Part shown: piece after piece, positions 53,163 through 61,653 of the stretch
How the letters are laid out: each line of letters begins with the position of its first letter
Position numbering within the stretch: the first letter of the stretch is position 1
From: CAZUHB01 sp964620445
GTDB taxonomy: Bacteria > Planctomycetota > B15-G4 > CAYZWU01
Length of the DNA: 64,000 nt
Assembly (NCBI GenBank): GCA_964620445.1
Contig: CAZUHB010000019.1
Coordinates: 33,318-97,317, forward strand
Direction: 5' to 3'
The notes under the pieces: model-generated
Database searches by the model: none
Seen by the model: only the letters and a program-made list of their open reading frames with translations
What the model was told of the DNA's origin: nothing
Position numbers and translations under genes: made by a program

Positions 53163-54020
53163 ATGCGGAGATCGGGTGTGAGGATATTTCTGACTCTCGC
53201 CGTGGTGTACATCATCATCTGCGTGCTCATCTTTCTTTTTCAGAAGAGGTTCATCTACTTTCCCTACCGCGACCTCGTGGCCCGGCCCGACCAGTACGGT
53301 CTCGAGTATCGTGACGTGTTCCTCTCCGTGCCGTCAGGACCGAAGATCCACGGCTGGCTGGTGGAGCCGAAGCTCGAGGGGGTGAGCCATTCGCGGTTCC
53401 GCGCGCTCGGCCGCAACATCATCTTCTTTCACGGGAACGGCGGGAATATCTCCTACTCGATCGACACGGTCGATCTCTTCGCGTCGCTCGGTTTCAGGAC
53501 CTTCATCATCGACTACGGCGGGTATGGCCGCTCCGAGGGGAGCGCGAACGAGGAGGGGCTCTACGCCGCCGGACGCGCGGCGCTCGACTTCTTCTGCAAG
53601 CAGGTCGATCTGCCGCCGGAGGAGATCGTGTTCGTGGGTCGATCGCTCGGCGGGGGTGTGGCGCTGGAGCTCGCTCTCGAGACACCGCCGGCGGCGCTCG
53701 TGCTCGAGTCGGCGTTCAGTTCGATCCACGCCATGAGCGGCACCTTGCGCTACCTCTTTCCTCTCCAGATCCTTCTCACCGAGAAGTTCGACAATCTCGC
53801 CAAGATACCGCGCCTCGCCTGTCCCCTCCTGGTGGTTCATTCGCCGGCTGACGAGATCGTTCCCTTCGCGCAGGGGCAGCGTCTCTTCGAGGCCGCCACG
53901 TGCACAAAAAGTTTTCTCGAGATCCGCGGTGACCACAATCACGGGTACCAGGACTCGGGCCGGCTTTACTCCGACGGAATTGTCGCTTTCATCGACAAGC
54001 ATTTGCCTGAGGAGAGGTGA
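53163..54020 (+). CDS. Membrane-anchored alpha/beta hydrolase (Bem46/ABHD13-like)
   Basis: A 285-residue serine hydrolase with one N-terminal membrane helix (residues 8-26, IFLTLAVVYIIICVLIFLF). Nucleophile Ser161 is in GRSLGG. The oxyanion region is HGNGGN, the acid is Asp in HSPADEIVP, and the base is His in RGDHNHGY. The FIYFPYRDL segment after the helix is characteristic of the Bem46/YfhR family. It begins two bases after the molybdopterin subunit stop, so it belongs to that operon. The substrate is unknown; an ester or amide related to the hydroxylase substrate is possible. Confidence 0.85.
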   Translation: MRRSGVRIFLTLAVVYIIICVLIFLFQKRFIYFPYRDLVARPDQYGLEYRDVFLSVPSGPKIHGWLVEPKLEGVSHSRFRALGRNIIFFHGNGGNISYSIDTVDLFASLGFRTFIIDYGGYGRSEGSANEEGLYAAGRAALDFFCKQVDLPPEEIVFVGRSLGGGVALELALETPPAALVLESAFSSIHAMSGTLRYLFPLQILLTEKFDNLAKIPRLACPLLVVHSPADEIVPFAQGQRLFEAATCTKSFLEIRGDHNHGYQDSGRLYSDGIVAFIDKHLPEER

Positions 54021-54095
54021 TCGGGGGCTATACAATAATTACTGTGAAGCGATGACTGCACCTGGAGTTCGAGCCGGTTGGAAAAGAGGGGTTTC

Positions 54096-54473
54096 ATGAC
54101 TGCGTCGAAGGCAAGGAAAACGTCGATTCAGAGCTACACCTTCGGCCGGATCACCATTGCGGAACGATCCTACACATCAGATGTAATTATTTGGCCGGAC
54201 AGGGTTAAAGATCGTTGGTGGCGGCGTAGCGGCCACGATCTGCTCGTGGACGATCTCGAGGATATTCTTTACGATCCACCGCAGTGCGTTCTCATAGGCC
54301 AGGGAGCCAACGGCCTAATGACCGTATCGGAAGAGGTACGTAACGTCCTACAGAAAAAGGGAATAGAGCTGCTCGCCATGCCAACCGCCGAAGCGGTCAA
54401 CCTCTGGAACCGCTGGATGGAGTCGGAGGGCACCAACCTCAACGCCGTGGCCGCATTCCACCTTACGTGCTAG
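54096..54473 (+). CDS. Mth938-like (DUF498) domain protein
   Basis: A 125-residue soluble protein matching the Mth938/NDUFAF3-type fold. It shows IQSYTFGRITIAERSYTSDVI at the start (given here in part), PPQCVLIGQGANGLMTVSEEV in the middle and 'GIELLAMPTAEAVNLWNRW' near the end. Bacterial members have no fixed function; the mitochondrial homologue assists complex I assembly. ATG 54096 has GAGGGG four bases upstream, and a shorter leader than the TTG start at 54078. It lies 75 bases after the hydrolase gene and is followed by REP-like palindromes. Confidence 0.82.
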   Translation: MTASKARKTSIQSYTFGRITIAERSYTSDVIIWPDRVKDRWWRRSGHDLLVDDLEDILYDPPQCVLIGQGANGLMTVSEEVRNVLQKKGIELLAMPTAEAVNLWNRWMESEGTNLNAVAAFHLTC

Positions 54474-54476
54474 TTG

Positions 54477-54569
54477 GTTCCCGGAATAACAAATGGTGTT
54501 TTTCGTTCCCGGAATAATAAATGGAAGAATTATTCCGGGAACGAATAGTGAAGGAATTACTCCGGGAAC
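54477..54569. repeat. REP-like palindromic cluster A (three units)
   Basis: GTTCCCGGAATAAC (54477-54490), a 15-bp perfect inverted repeat CGTTCCCGGAATAAT/ATTATTCCGGGAACG (54504-54518/54529-54543), and GGAATTACTCCGGGAAC (54553-54569). The same core flanks the RAYT gene at 60.4-61.6 kb. The last base is in the stop codon of the convergent isomerase gene. Confidence 0.9.
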
Positions 54570-56308
54570 TAAACTCCCGCCATCTTCATCTTTCCCACCA
54601 CCTCGCCGCCGTTGAGGCGCCAGAGCATGGGGAGGGGGCGATCGACGCCCTCGGTGTACTCGGGCGTGTTCTCCCAGCGATAGGGGAGGACGAGGGTGAA
54701 GTCGGAAAAGTGCTGCCACCGCGAACGCGGCATGGCGGTCACCATGTGCAAATGGTTGGCCGGTACACCGACCTTGGATACGCTCGCCGGGATGTTCTCG
54801 AAGCAGATGAAGGTGTGGGGCCAGGTATAATTCGACGCGTGCGCCACACGCTCCACGAGGGCCGGCGGAAGGTCGATGCTCGAGACCTCGTCCTGGATCA
54901 TGGTGAACATGCCCGACAAGGTCGACGCCGCCAGCCTCCCCGCCATGCCCCGGATCCCGCCGGGCGAAACGTAGCCCACGGAGAAGCCGCCGCCCGGAAA
55001 GTAATCACGGTCCGCGCGGAAGAGGAAGTGCTCCTTCGCGTAGTCGAGCGAACCGCTCCCCGAGTTGTTCCCGTCCACGAATCCGCGCCGCATCCAGTCT
55101 TCACCCGCGTGGGGAGAGAGGTCGACGTCGACCTCGGCGGCGATCTTCTCGATTTCCCACGGCTCGTACACCTTCCGGTAGTCCATGAACAACGTCGGTT
55201 TCCCGCCCGACAGCAGGCTGTGGCAGATCATGGTGAGCAGGCCTTGCACGTCGTTCTCCGTTGCAAAGGGCACGGCCGGCTTGGTGCCGTCGTGATCCTC
55301 GGTCGAGTTGAAGAGCGACTCGGCGATGTCGGCCGTTGCCATCGGAATGCCCCTCTTGTCCGACCCCCAGGCGAGCTGGCTCGTCCACCCGCCGCCGATC
55401 GCGTTGATCCCCTTCATGTGGTCGCGCAGGATGAGGTAGAGCGCGAGCCCCTCGTCGAGCTTCGCCTTGTCCTCCTCGTTCAGGGGCGGCGGCGCGGGGC
55501 GCTCGCCCGTGTAGAGGGGCATCTTTTTCTCCGTGACCTCCTCGTAGTTGGGATAGATCCGGTCCTTGAACTTCTTGTGCACCACCCAGTCGCGCAGGGC
55601 GTCGAGCTCCTCCGGATCGTATCCGCCCTTCTTGCGGAGCATGTCGGCGAAGAGCTTCATCGATTCGCGCGTCGACTCGAGCCCGAAGTAGCGCCGCGCC
55701 ATGTACACGTTATTGAGCGCCGTCTCCATCTGCATCGAGTCGGTATCGACCGAGAGGTACCGCTTGCCGCGCAATGCGGCCGCGGCCGCCATCGCGTAGC
55801 CGAGGTTCACGATCTCCGACTTTGTGGCATCGTCGAACTCGGGATCCTGGCCGGTCTCGGGCATGTTGCCGATCACCACCGAGCAGAGCCGGCCGGTCTG
55901 GGCAAAGGCGCCCACGAGCGCGTCGATGCCGACCACGCCCGGCTTGGGCGCGTTGTTCCCGCCCACGCAGGCGAGCGGCGTGTCGGCGGGGAACTGGGCG
56001 GTGAGCGCCATCGCGCTGCGGCCGGGATAGAACCAGGTGTCGGGCACGGCAAAGAGCGCCTCCACACCGGCGGCCTTCATCTCGGCCGCGGCAAAATCAG
56101 CGCTCGACTCGCCGTCGACGAGCCGTGACGCGTAGAAGACATTGACCGGCGTACCGCAGGGCATGCGGATCCCCTCGGCCAGGGTGCGCGCCGCCATGAC
56201 ACCGATGTTGAATGCCCGCTCGCGCGAGAGCGCGTCGATGCGCGGATCGCAGGGCACGAAAATTCCCAAGGTGGGGACGTTGTCTTTCTTTTCGTCGAGA
56301 TGAGGCAT
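54569..56308 (-). CDS. L-fucose isomerase family protein
   Basis: A 579-residue aldose-ketose isomerase of the FucI family (usual length about 590). Segments corresponding to E. coli FucI metal ligands are present: VPFATENDVQG (catalytic Glu), FMDYRKVYEP (Asp) and VPANHLHM (His). KRYLSVDTDSM, YFPGGGFSVGY and YTWPHTFI match conserved family blocks. It probably interconverts L-fucose/L-fuculose or a related sugar pair; divergence from FucI leaves the substrate open. GGAG precedes the ATG. No fuculokinase or aldolase gene is adjacent. Confidence 0.82.
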   Translation of the reverse strand: MPHLDEKKDNVPTLGIFVPCDPRIDALSRERAFNIGVMAARTLAEGIRMPCGTPVNVFYASRLVDGESSADFAAAEMKAAGVEALFAVPDTWFYPGRSAMALTAQFPADTPLACVGGNNAPKPGVVGIDALVGAFAQTGRLCSVVIGNMPETGQDPEFDDATKSEIVNLGYAMAAAAALRGKRYLSVDTDSMQMETALNNVYMARRYFGLESTRESMKLFADMLRKKGGYDPEELDALRDWVVHKKFKDRIYPNYEEVTEKKMPLYTGERPAPPPLNEEDKAKLDEGLALYLILRDHMKGINAIGGGWTSQLAWGSDKRGIPMATADIAESLFNSTEDHDGTKPAVPFATENDVQGLLTMICHSLLSGGKPTLFMDYRKVYEPWEIEKIAAEVDVDLSPHAGEDWMRRGFVDGNNSGSGSLDYAKEHFLFRADRDYFPGGGFSVGYVSPGGIRGMAGRLAASTLSGMFTMIQDEVSSIDLPPALVERVAHASNYTWPHTFICFENIPASVSKVGVPANHLHMVTAMPRSRWQHFSDFTLVLPYRWENTPEYTEGVDRPLPMLWRLNGGEVVGKMKMAGV

Positions 56309-56453
56309 GGTCGACTCCAGATCATTGAGGAATAATGTGCGACCTGTTTTTTACTATTTTAGCGATTTGGGCCGCAATCGGTTTCTGGCCCGTCTTGAAG
56401 GAAGTTTTTCTTTCCTCATCCCTTTTTGCTTCCCGCGGACCGGATCGCGGGGG

Positions 56454-56482
56454 TTACAAATTCACGATCGATCATGTATACC
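56454..56482 (+). promoter_or_regulatory. Possible promoter of the giant protease gene
   Basis: TTACAA (56454-56459), 17 bases, TATACC (56477-56482), about 86 bases before the ATG. Weak match. The 260-base space 56309-56568 otherwise shows nothing I can name. Confidence 0.3.
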
Positions 56483-56568
56483 ATTCTCATGAACGAAGGC
56501 TATATATGGACCATGATGCCCATGCTTTAACGATTCCGATCCCCAGGCACCCCACCCGGAACAGATAG

Positions 56569-59500
56569 ATGAACCTGGTTTTGCTCGCATGCTTTCTACT
56601 TCCGCTCTGTCCTGTCCAGGAAGAGTCCCCCTTTTCCGAAGCTCTGGCGGCCGCCGACGAGGCGCTGAAGTCCGAGGACTTCGAGGAAGCGCGCCACCAG
56701 ATCGATCGCGCCGCGGAGCGCGATCCCAAGTCGATCCTCGTCTGGGATCTCTGGATGCGCTGGGCCGGGGCGGTCGGTGACAGGGACGAGCTCGTCTACG
56801 CCCTGCACCAGAAGCTCCGCCTCTCCATCGCCCAGAAGAAGCCGCGCAAGGTTCAGGCCGCCCTGCGCGAGCAGCTCGAGATGCTCGATCCGATCGCGCC
56901 CGATCTGTTCGAGCTCAAGGCGCTCTTCGTGAAGCGGCTTCTCGTCCTGGCCGACTTTTACGAAAAGAACGGCAGGCCCCATTCGGCGATCCGCATTCAC
57001 GGCGAGATCCTCGCCCTCGATCCGGAGTTCACGCAGAGCACCGAGGCGATCGAACGGATCGCCGCGGCGCCCGATCCGAGTCTGGCCGAGAGCGCTACAC
57101 CGCCCGATCTGTTTGCCGATGTTTCCGACGAGTGGATCAGGGAGTTCGATGCCGAGCACGGCACCTGGCAGGAGCGGGCAAAGAAGGAGCGCGAGAACTA
57201 CATCACCCACACCGATGCGGGTTACGAGGTGCTCGTTCTGGCGAGCGAGGCGATGGAGCAGATCAACGCGTTCTACCGGATCTTCTTCCGGTACGGTACG
57301 CCCGAGGACGGCCGCAACGTGTCGCGCATCGACCTGCGCATCTTCAAGAACCGCGACGAGTATTTGAAGTACGGGTCGAGCCCGGCCGAATGGTCGGGCG
57401 GGCAGTTCACCGGATCGGCGGTGGAGACCTTTCTCGGATCGGGCGGATTCGAGTCGATGGTGAGCGTGCTCTTTCACGAGGCCGCCCACCAGTTCGTTGC
57501 CCTTGCGACCAACGCGGTGGGGTGGCTCAACGAGGGGCTCGCCTCCTACTTCGAGGGGTGCCGGATCCTGGCCAACGGCACGGTGCGCGTCAACCTTCCG
57601 GCCAACCACAGGCTCTTTCCCCTGGCGGAGAGGATGGAACGCGGGTGGATGTCGAGCTCGACCGACGGGATAAACAGCGAGGACCCGGCGAGCAGCACCC
57701 CGCAGAAGGCGCCCACCTTTCGCATCGTGATCGAGAACCAGTACCGGTGGGGGCCGCCCTGGTATGCGCCCACGTGGGGTGTGGTCTACTTCCTTTACAA
57801 CTATCAGGACATGGTCGACGGCCGGTTCGTCTACCGTCCGGCGTTCCGCGAGTTCGTCGACAAGTCGGGCGGGCGCGCGGGCGAGGGCGCGGTGCGCAAT
57901 TTCGAGGAGGTCGTTCTGGCCAATCCCTCGAAGGCGACCAAAGGAGTGCTGCCGCCCAAGGGCGTGGAGCCGGCGAAGCTGCCGCGCACGGTGGAGGAGC
58001 TCGACATCCTCTGGAAGGAGTGGACCCTCGCCCTGCGCGACGAGCAGATGGGGCGGCTCAAGGTGGCGCGCCCCTGGGGAAAGTGGGCCGAGTACGCCAT
58101 CAAGCGGGGCGAGTCCTACGACGCCCAGGAGTTCTACGAGAAGGGGATCGTGGAGCGGCCCGACGATGTGGAGATGCTTCTCGATTTCGCCCGTCTTCTC
58201 GCCGGGCAGTTCAAGAACACCGATCGCGCGGCCAAGCTCGCGCTGCGGGCGATGAAGGTGCTCGAGTTCGCCGATGAACCGGACGAGAAGGCAATACGCA
58301 ACGTTGACCGACTGCTCGCCAAGTGGGACCCGAGATACAAGACGCTCGAACGGCTGCACGAGGAGATGGGAGCCACCGCGCGCATGCTGGCCCAGCGCTA
58401 CCTGGCCGAGGGGCTGACCCTCATGGCCATGGATGTGAGCTGGCGTCTGGGGTGCGAGCTCGGACTGCCCGACATCTTCGAGTATTTCGAGGCCGCGGTG
58501 CGGCGGTCGGGCAAGTCGCTCTGGATCTGGAAGCTGGCCTACAACGAGAAGAACCTCGACGGCTGGTTGGCGGCGGGCAACGAGGTGTTCGAGGCGGACG
58601 GTCCGGAGCTCGTGGCGCGCTACGAGGTTGCCGACGAGGCGCGTTTCGATTATCGCTTTTTGACTCTCGACAGGGTGACGCCCGGTGATTATTCCCTCGA
58701 GGCCGAGGTGCGGGCCGAGGCGGAGGAGTGCAACTTCTGCGGGCTCGTGTTCGGGAAGAAGAACGATCAGACCTTTCACTCGCTCGTGTTTTTCCCGGGG
58801 CGCTCTGGCGCGCCCGGCGGTGCGGGGAATGGAGAAGGCGCCGTCGAAGGAGGCGGTGGCGGTGCGGGCGTCCGTGGCGACGACGATCGGCGTGCTTCCA
58901 AGACCGGCCCGCCGAGCGGGAGCCGCTGTGGGCGGTCGGGCTATGTCGATCTCACGAGTTTTTACGGCTCGGGTTCGTACCACATCTGGCGCCACAATCC
59001 TGTCAAGTCGACGTGGGGGGGGTGGCACACGATGCGGCTCGACGTGACGGGCCGGCTCGTCGACGTCTGGTTCGACGGCGAGCTCGTGGTGACGCAGGAG
59101 TTTCCCACGAGCGATGTGGTGCGCGGGCAGCTGGGGCTGATCATGGGGCTCGGCGAGGCGCGCTTTCGCAATATACGGTTTCTGGCGCGGGCGGCCAATG
59201 ATCCGGGGGCGCGGATCGAGCGGTACCTCAAGATGGAGAAGCTGCGCGAGGAGGGGCTGGCGCGCGGCGGGGCGCCGGCCGAGAGCTACCTCGGTCAGGT
59301 GCCGCCGTGGCTCACATACGTGAGGTGGGTGCAGTCGGAGCGGGCGAGCTGGGACGAGAAGGGACCGGTGCCCACCTTGCTTCTCTTCTGGACGCGCAAG
59401 CAGAACAACCTCATTCCGATGAATGACTGGCTCGAGTTTCTGGCCGCGAAGTACGCGGACGTGGGGCTCGAGTTCGTGTCCGTGGGTTCGCACGATGATG

Positions 59501-60363
59501 GCGATGGGATTGACGAGTATTTGAAGTCGCACCCCTTTCCGGGCGCGGTGGCGCTCGATCGGCTCTATCAGAGAGGGTACGGGAAGACCTTCGGCCTCTT
59601 CAGCATTCCAAAGTTCAATGTGCCGCGGCTGCTCTTGCTCGACGTGGATCAGACCGTGATCTGGGAGGGCGATCCGGGCTTCAAGTTCGGCGCCGCGTGG
59701 AGAAAAGGTTTCGAGAGCTACGTGGAGCCTGCCTTGAACGACCTCATCGACCAGCGCAACCTGCGTGCGCTTTTCGAGTGGCGTTCGCAGTGGAGCGGGA
59801 CGGGGCGGCCGGCGCTCGCGCGGGGCGATCTGGAGGCCGCGCTCGGCTTCTTGCGGGCGGCGCGGGATTTCGAGGGAGAAGGGATTCCCGAGGTGGACGA
59901 CGCGCTGGAGAAACTCGAACTGATCGCGACGGCGGTCGATTCGGCCGAAGCCGTGTCGGTCACCCTGGCGCGCCAGGGGCGGGAGCCGGCGCTGGGTGTG
60001 CTGCTGCAGTGGGGGAGTGCTCTTGGCCGAACCGTCGATTCGCGAATGAAGAAAGCGGTCGCCCCGGTTCTCAAGAGCCGCAACGCCAAGGACTGGGAGC
60101 GGGCGCTCGACCTGGCTGCCAAGTGTTTGAAGAGCCTGAAGGCCGGCAACGGAAACGGCAAGAGCCGCAACGGGAGGGGCGCAGCCTCGGTGGAGTCATT
60201 TCTGTCGAAGCTCGACACACTTCAAGGCCCGTTCTGCAAGGAGTTGAAAGAGGCCGTCCTCGACGCGATGTCCACCGGAGACCTCGAAGCCGTGGAGGAC
60301 ACCCTCTCAGCCGCAACCTCTCTCCCCACCCGCTGGCTCGCGAAATTTTTGTTCCCGGAGTAA
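56569..60363 (+). CDS. Giant exported HExxH peptidase with laminin-G-like and thioredoxin-like domains
   Basis: A 1264-residue protein beginning with a short signal peptide. TPR-like helices span residues 22-165. A gluzincin-type metallopeptidase domain has HEAAH at 303-307 and the third ligand Glu322 in GWLNEGLASYFEG, resembling DUF1570. Further helical repeats follow (about 530-650). A concanavalin-like beta-sandwich (about 680-890, YHIWRHNPVKSTWGGWHTMR, LVDVWFDGELVV) contains a low-complexity Gly-rich insert. A thioredoxin-like domain at about 930-1060 (PTLLLFWTRKQNN, PGAVALDRLYQRGYGKTF) lacks redox cysteines. The C-terminus is helical. Its TAA stop lies inside a REP-like unit. Confidence 0.75.
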   Translation: MNLVLLACFLLPLCPVQEESPFSEALAAADEALKSEDFEEARHQIDRAAERDPKSILVWDLWMRWAGAVGDRDELVYALHQKLRLSIAQKKPRKVQAALREQLEMLDPIAPDLFELKALFVKRLLVLADFYEKNGRPHSAIRIHGEILALDPEFTQSTEAIERIAAAPDPSLAESATPPDLFADVSDEWIREFDAEHGTWQERAKKERENYITHTDAGYEVLVLASEAMEQINAFYRIFFRYGTPEDGRNVSRIDLRIFKNRDEYLKYGSSPAEWSGGQFTGSAVETFLGSGGFESMVSVLFHEAAHQFVALATNAVGWLNEGLASYFEGCRILANGTVRVNLPANHRLFPLAERMERGWMSSSTDGINSEDPASSTPQKAPTFRIVIENQYRWGPPWYAPTWGVVYFLYNYQDMVDGRFVYRPAFREFVDKSGGRAGEGAVRNFEEVVLANPSKATKGVLPPKGVEPAKLPRTVEELDILWKEWTLALRDEQMGRLKVARPWGKWAEYAIKRGESYDAQEFYEKGIVERPDDVEMLLDFARLLAGQFKNTDRAAKLALRAMKVLEFADEPDEKAIRNVDRLLAKWDPRYKTLERLHEEMGATARMLAQRYLAEGLTLMAMDVSWRLGCELGLPDIFEYFEAAVRRSGKSLWIWKLAYNEKNLDGWLAAGNEVFEADGPELVARYEVADEARFDYRFLTLDRVTPGDYSLEAEVRAEAEECNFCGLVFGKKNDQTFHSLVFFPGRSGAPGGAGNGEGAVEGGGGGAGVRGDDDRRASKTGPPSGSRCGRSGYVDLTSFYGSGSYHIWRHNPVKSTWGGWHTMRLDVTGRLVDVWFDGELVVTQEFPTSDVVRGQLGLIMGLGEARFRNIRFLARAANDPGARIERYLKMEKLREEGLARGGAPAESYLGQVPPWLTYVRWVQSERASWDEKGPVPTLLLFWTRKQNNLIPMNDWLEFLAAKYADVGLEFVSVGSHDDGDGIDEYLKSHPFPGAVALDRLYQRGYGKTFGLFSIPKFNVPRLLLLDVDQTVIWEGDPGFKFGAAWRKGFESYVEPALNDLIDQRNLRALFEWRSQWSGTGRPALARGDLEAALGFLRAARDFEGEGIPEVDDALEKLELIATAVDSAEAVSVTLARQGREPALGVLLQWGSALGRTVDSRMKKAVAPVLKSRNAKDWERALDLAAKCLKSLKAGNGNGKSRNGRGAASVESFLSKLDTLQGPFCKELKEAVLDAMSTGDLEAVEDTLSAATSLPTRWLAKFLFPE

Positions 60364-60400
60364 TTCCTCCATTAGTCGTTCCGGGAGCAAATCCTCCATG
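60351..60400. repeat. REP-like palindromic cluster B, left of the RAYT gene
   Basis: GTTCCCGGAGTAATTCCTCC (60351-60370) and CGTTCCGGGAGCAAATCCTCC-like unit (60377-60398), same core as the other clusters. The first unit contains the TAA stop of the upstream peptidase. Confidence 0.85.
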
Positions 60401-60464
60401 GGGACAATCGATATTTATCGGTAACTCTTGTTGAGGATTTCCGTCCCTCCAGATGGAGGGTCTA

Positions 60465-61502
60465 ATGCCGGTCTATAAAAGACAAGACGAACCCGGAGCT
60501 TGGCATCATGTGATGAACAGAGGCCTCGCTCATCGTGCGATTTTCGAAACGGGCGCGGACGTCCGGTTCTTCACATCACGTCTTGCACGAGCTGTTCGCC
60601 GGAATGAAATCGAGCTGCACGCGTTTTCGTTTCTCCCCACCCATTTTCATCTGCTCCTTCGCAGCCTGCGTGGGGACATTTCGGGAAATATGATGTGGAT
60701 TCAGAACCAGTTCGTGCGATGGTTCAATCGCCGCCGTCGCCGTGACGGACCTCTATTTCGGGGGAGGTTCTGTTCGCGCCGAATTCTATCGAGTGTCTAT
60801 TGGCGAACGGTTGTGAGATATATAGACAACAACGCTGTTGCCGCGAAGCTGGCGAGGGCGAGCCCAGATTATCCCTATGGTAGTGCCCGGTTCTATATCC
60901 GTAAATCTGGACCCGCTTGGCTCTGTCGAAGCGCGATCGAGCAGGAGGTCAAGTCCGTACTTGGATCCGGCAGCTACGATCCGACGGCGTATTTGGAACT
61001 CTTCGGCGGCGACATACCTTCGCCTCTCGGCCAGCTCGTAGACAGACGGATATCTCAAAGGCGTCAGGACGATGACCCACTCGATCATCTTGTCCAGGCG
61101 GCTCCTGCCGCAATCCGAAGATGGCTGACCCGTCAGGTTCGAAATGCTGATGGTATCAAGGATGACCAAATCCTTCTTGATCCCAACACGATCTTAGAAG
61201 AGATCGCGGTGAAGCAATCCGGAAATCCGGTGTGGCCTGTTCGACCAGGAGGAAGACGGTTTTCGGGATGGACCGTTTTGACGGCAGGGCTTCTCAGAAC
61301 CATGGCGGGGCTGCCACATTCGGAAACCAGCCTGCGAACAGAAAGTACCGAAGCGAGTGTGTGCCGTCATATCCGAGAGCACAAACTTCTGCTTCTCACG
61401 GACAGATCGTATCGCTGTCGCGCCGCCGACATTGTCAGCGAGGTAGTAAAACGCAATTTCCACTCTCTCATGCCTGAATCAAGTTCATCCCTGGCCTTTT
61501 AA
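60465..61502 (+). mobile_element. REP-associated tyrosine transposase (RAYT, Y1/IS200-like)
   Basis: A 345-residue HUH-family single-strand transposase. The N-terminal DEPGAWHHVMNRGLAHRAIF is the RAYT signature, His60/His62 in THFHLLL is the HUH metal site, and Tyr119 in VRYIDNNAVAAKL is the catalytic tyrosine (compare the family's 'YIHxNPVRA'). The FNRRRRRDGPLFRGRF block precedes it as usual. The extra C-terminal part (from about 190) is of the long RAYT type. ATG 60465 has AGGG four to six bases upstream. It is flanked on both sides by palindromes of one family that recurs at 54.5 kb, the arrangement of a REPtron. The frame is intact, so it may be active. Confidence 0.9.
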
Positions 61503-61590
61503 CGTCCCACGAACGCCTTCAATCCCCACCGCTCCACGGGCATTCGCATTCTTTTGTCTTATGGAACTGTATCGATCCCATGAAAGAATT

Positions 61591-61628
61591 GTTCCCGGAA
61601 CAATATATGGAGGAATTACTCCGGGAAC
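61591..61628. repeat. REP-like palindrome, right of the RAYT gene
   Basis: GTTCCCGGA (61591-61599) pairs with TCCGGGAAC (61620-61628), and outer AAT/ATT pairs flank a loop containing ATATGGAGG. It closes the RAYT unit 89 bases after its stop codon. Confidence 0.88.
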
Positions 61629-61653
61629 AGTATCATACGAACGGGAGGATGCT

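Noticed and set aside
56596..59532. A 978-codon minus-strand frame
   Set aside because: Antisense to the HExxH peptidase gene and without any recognisable motif.
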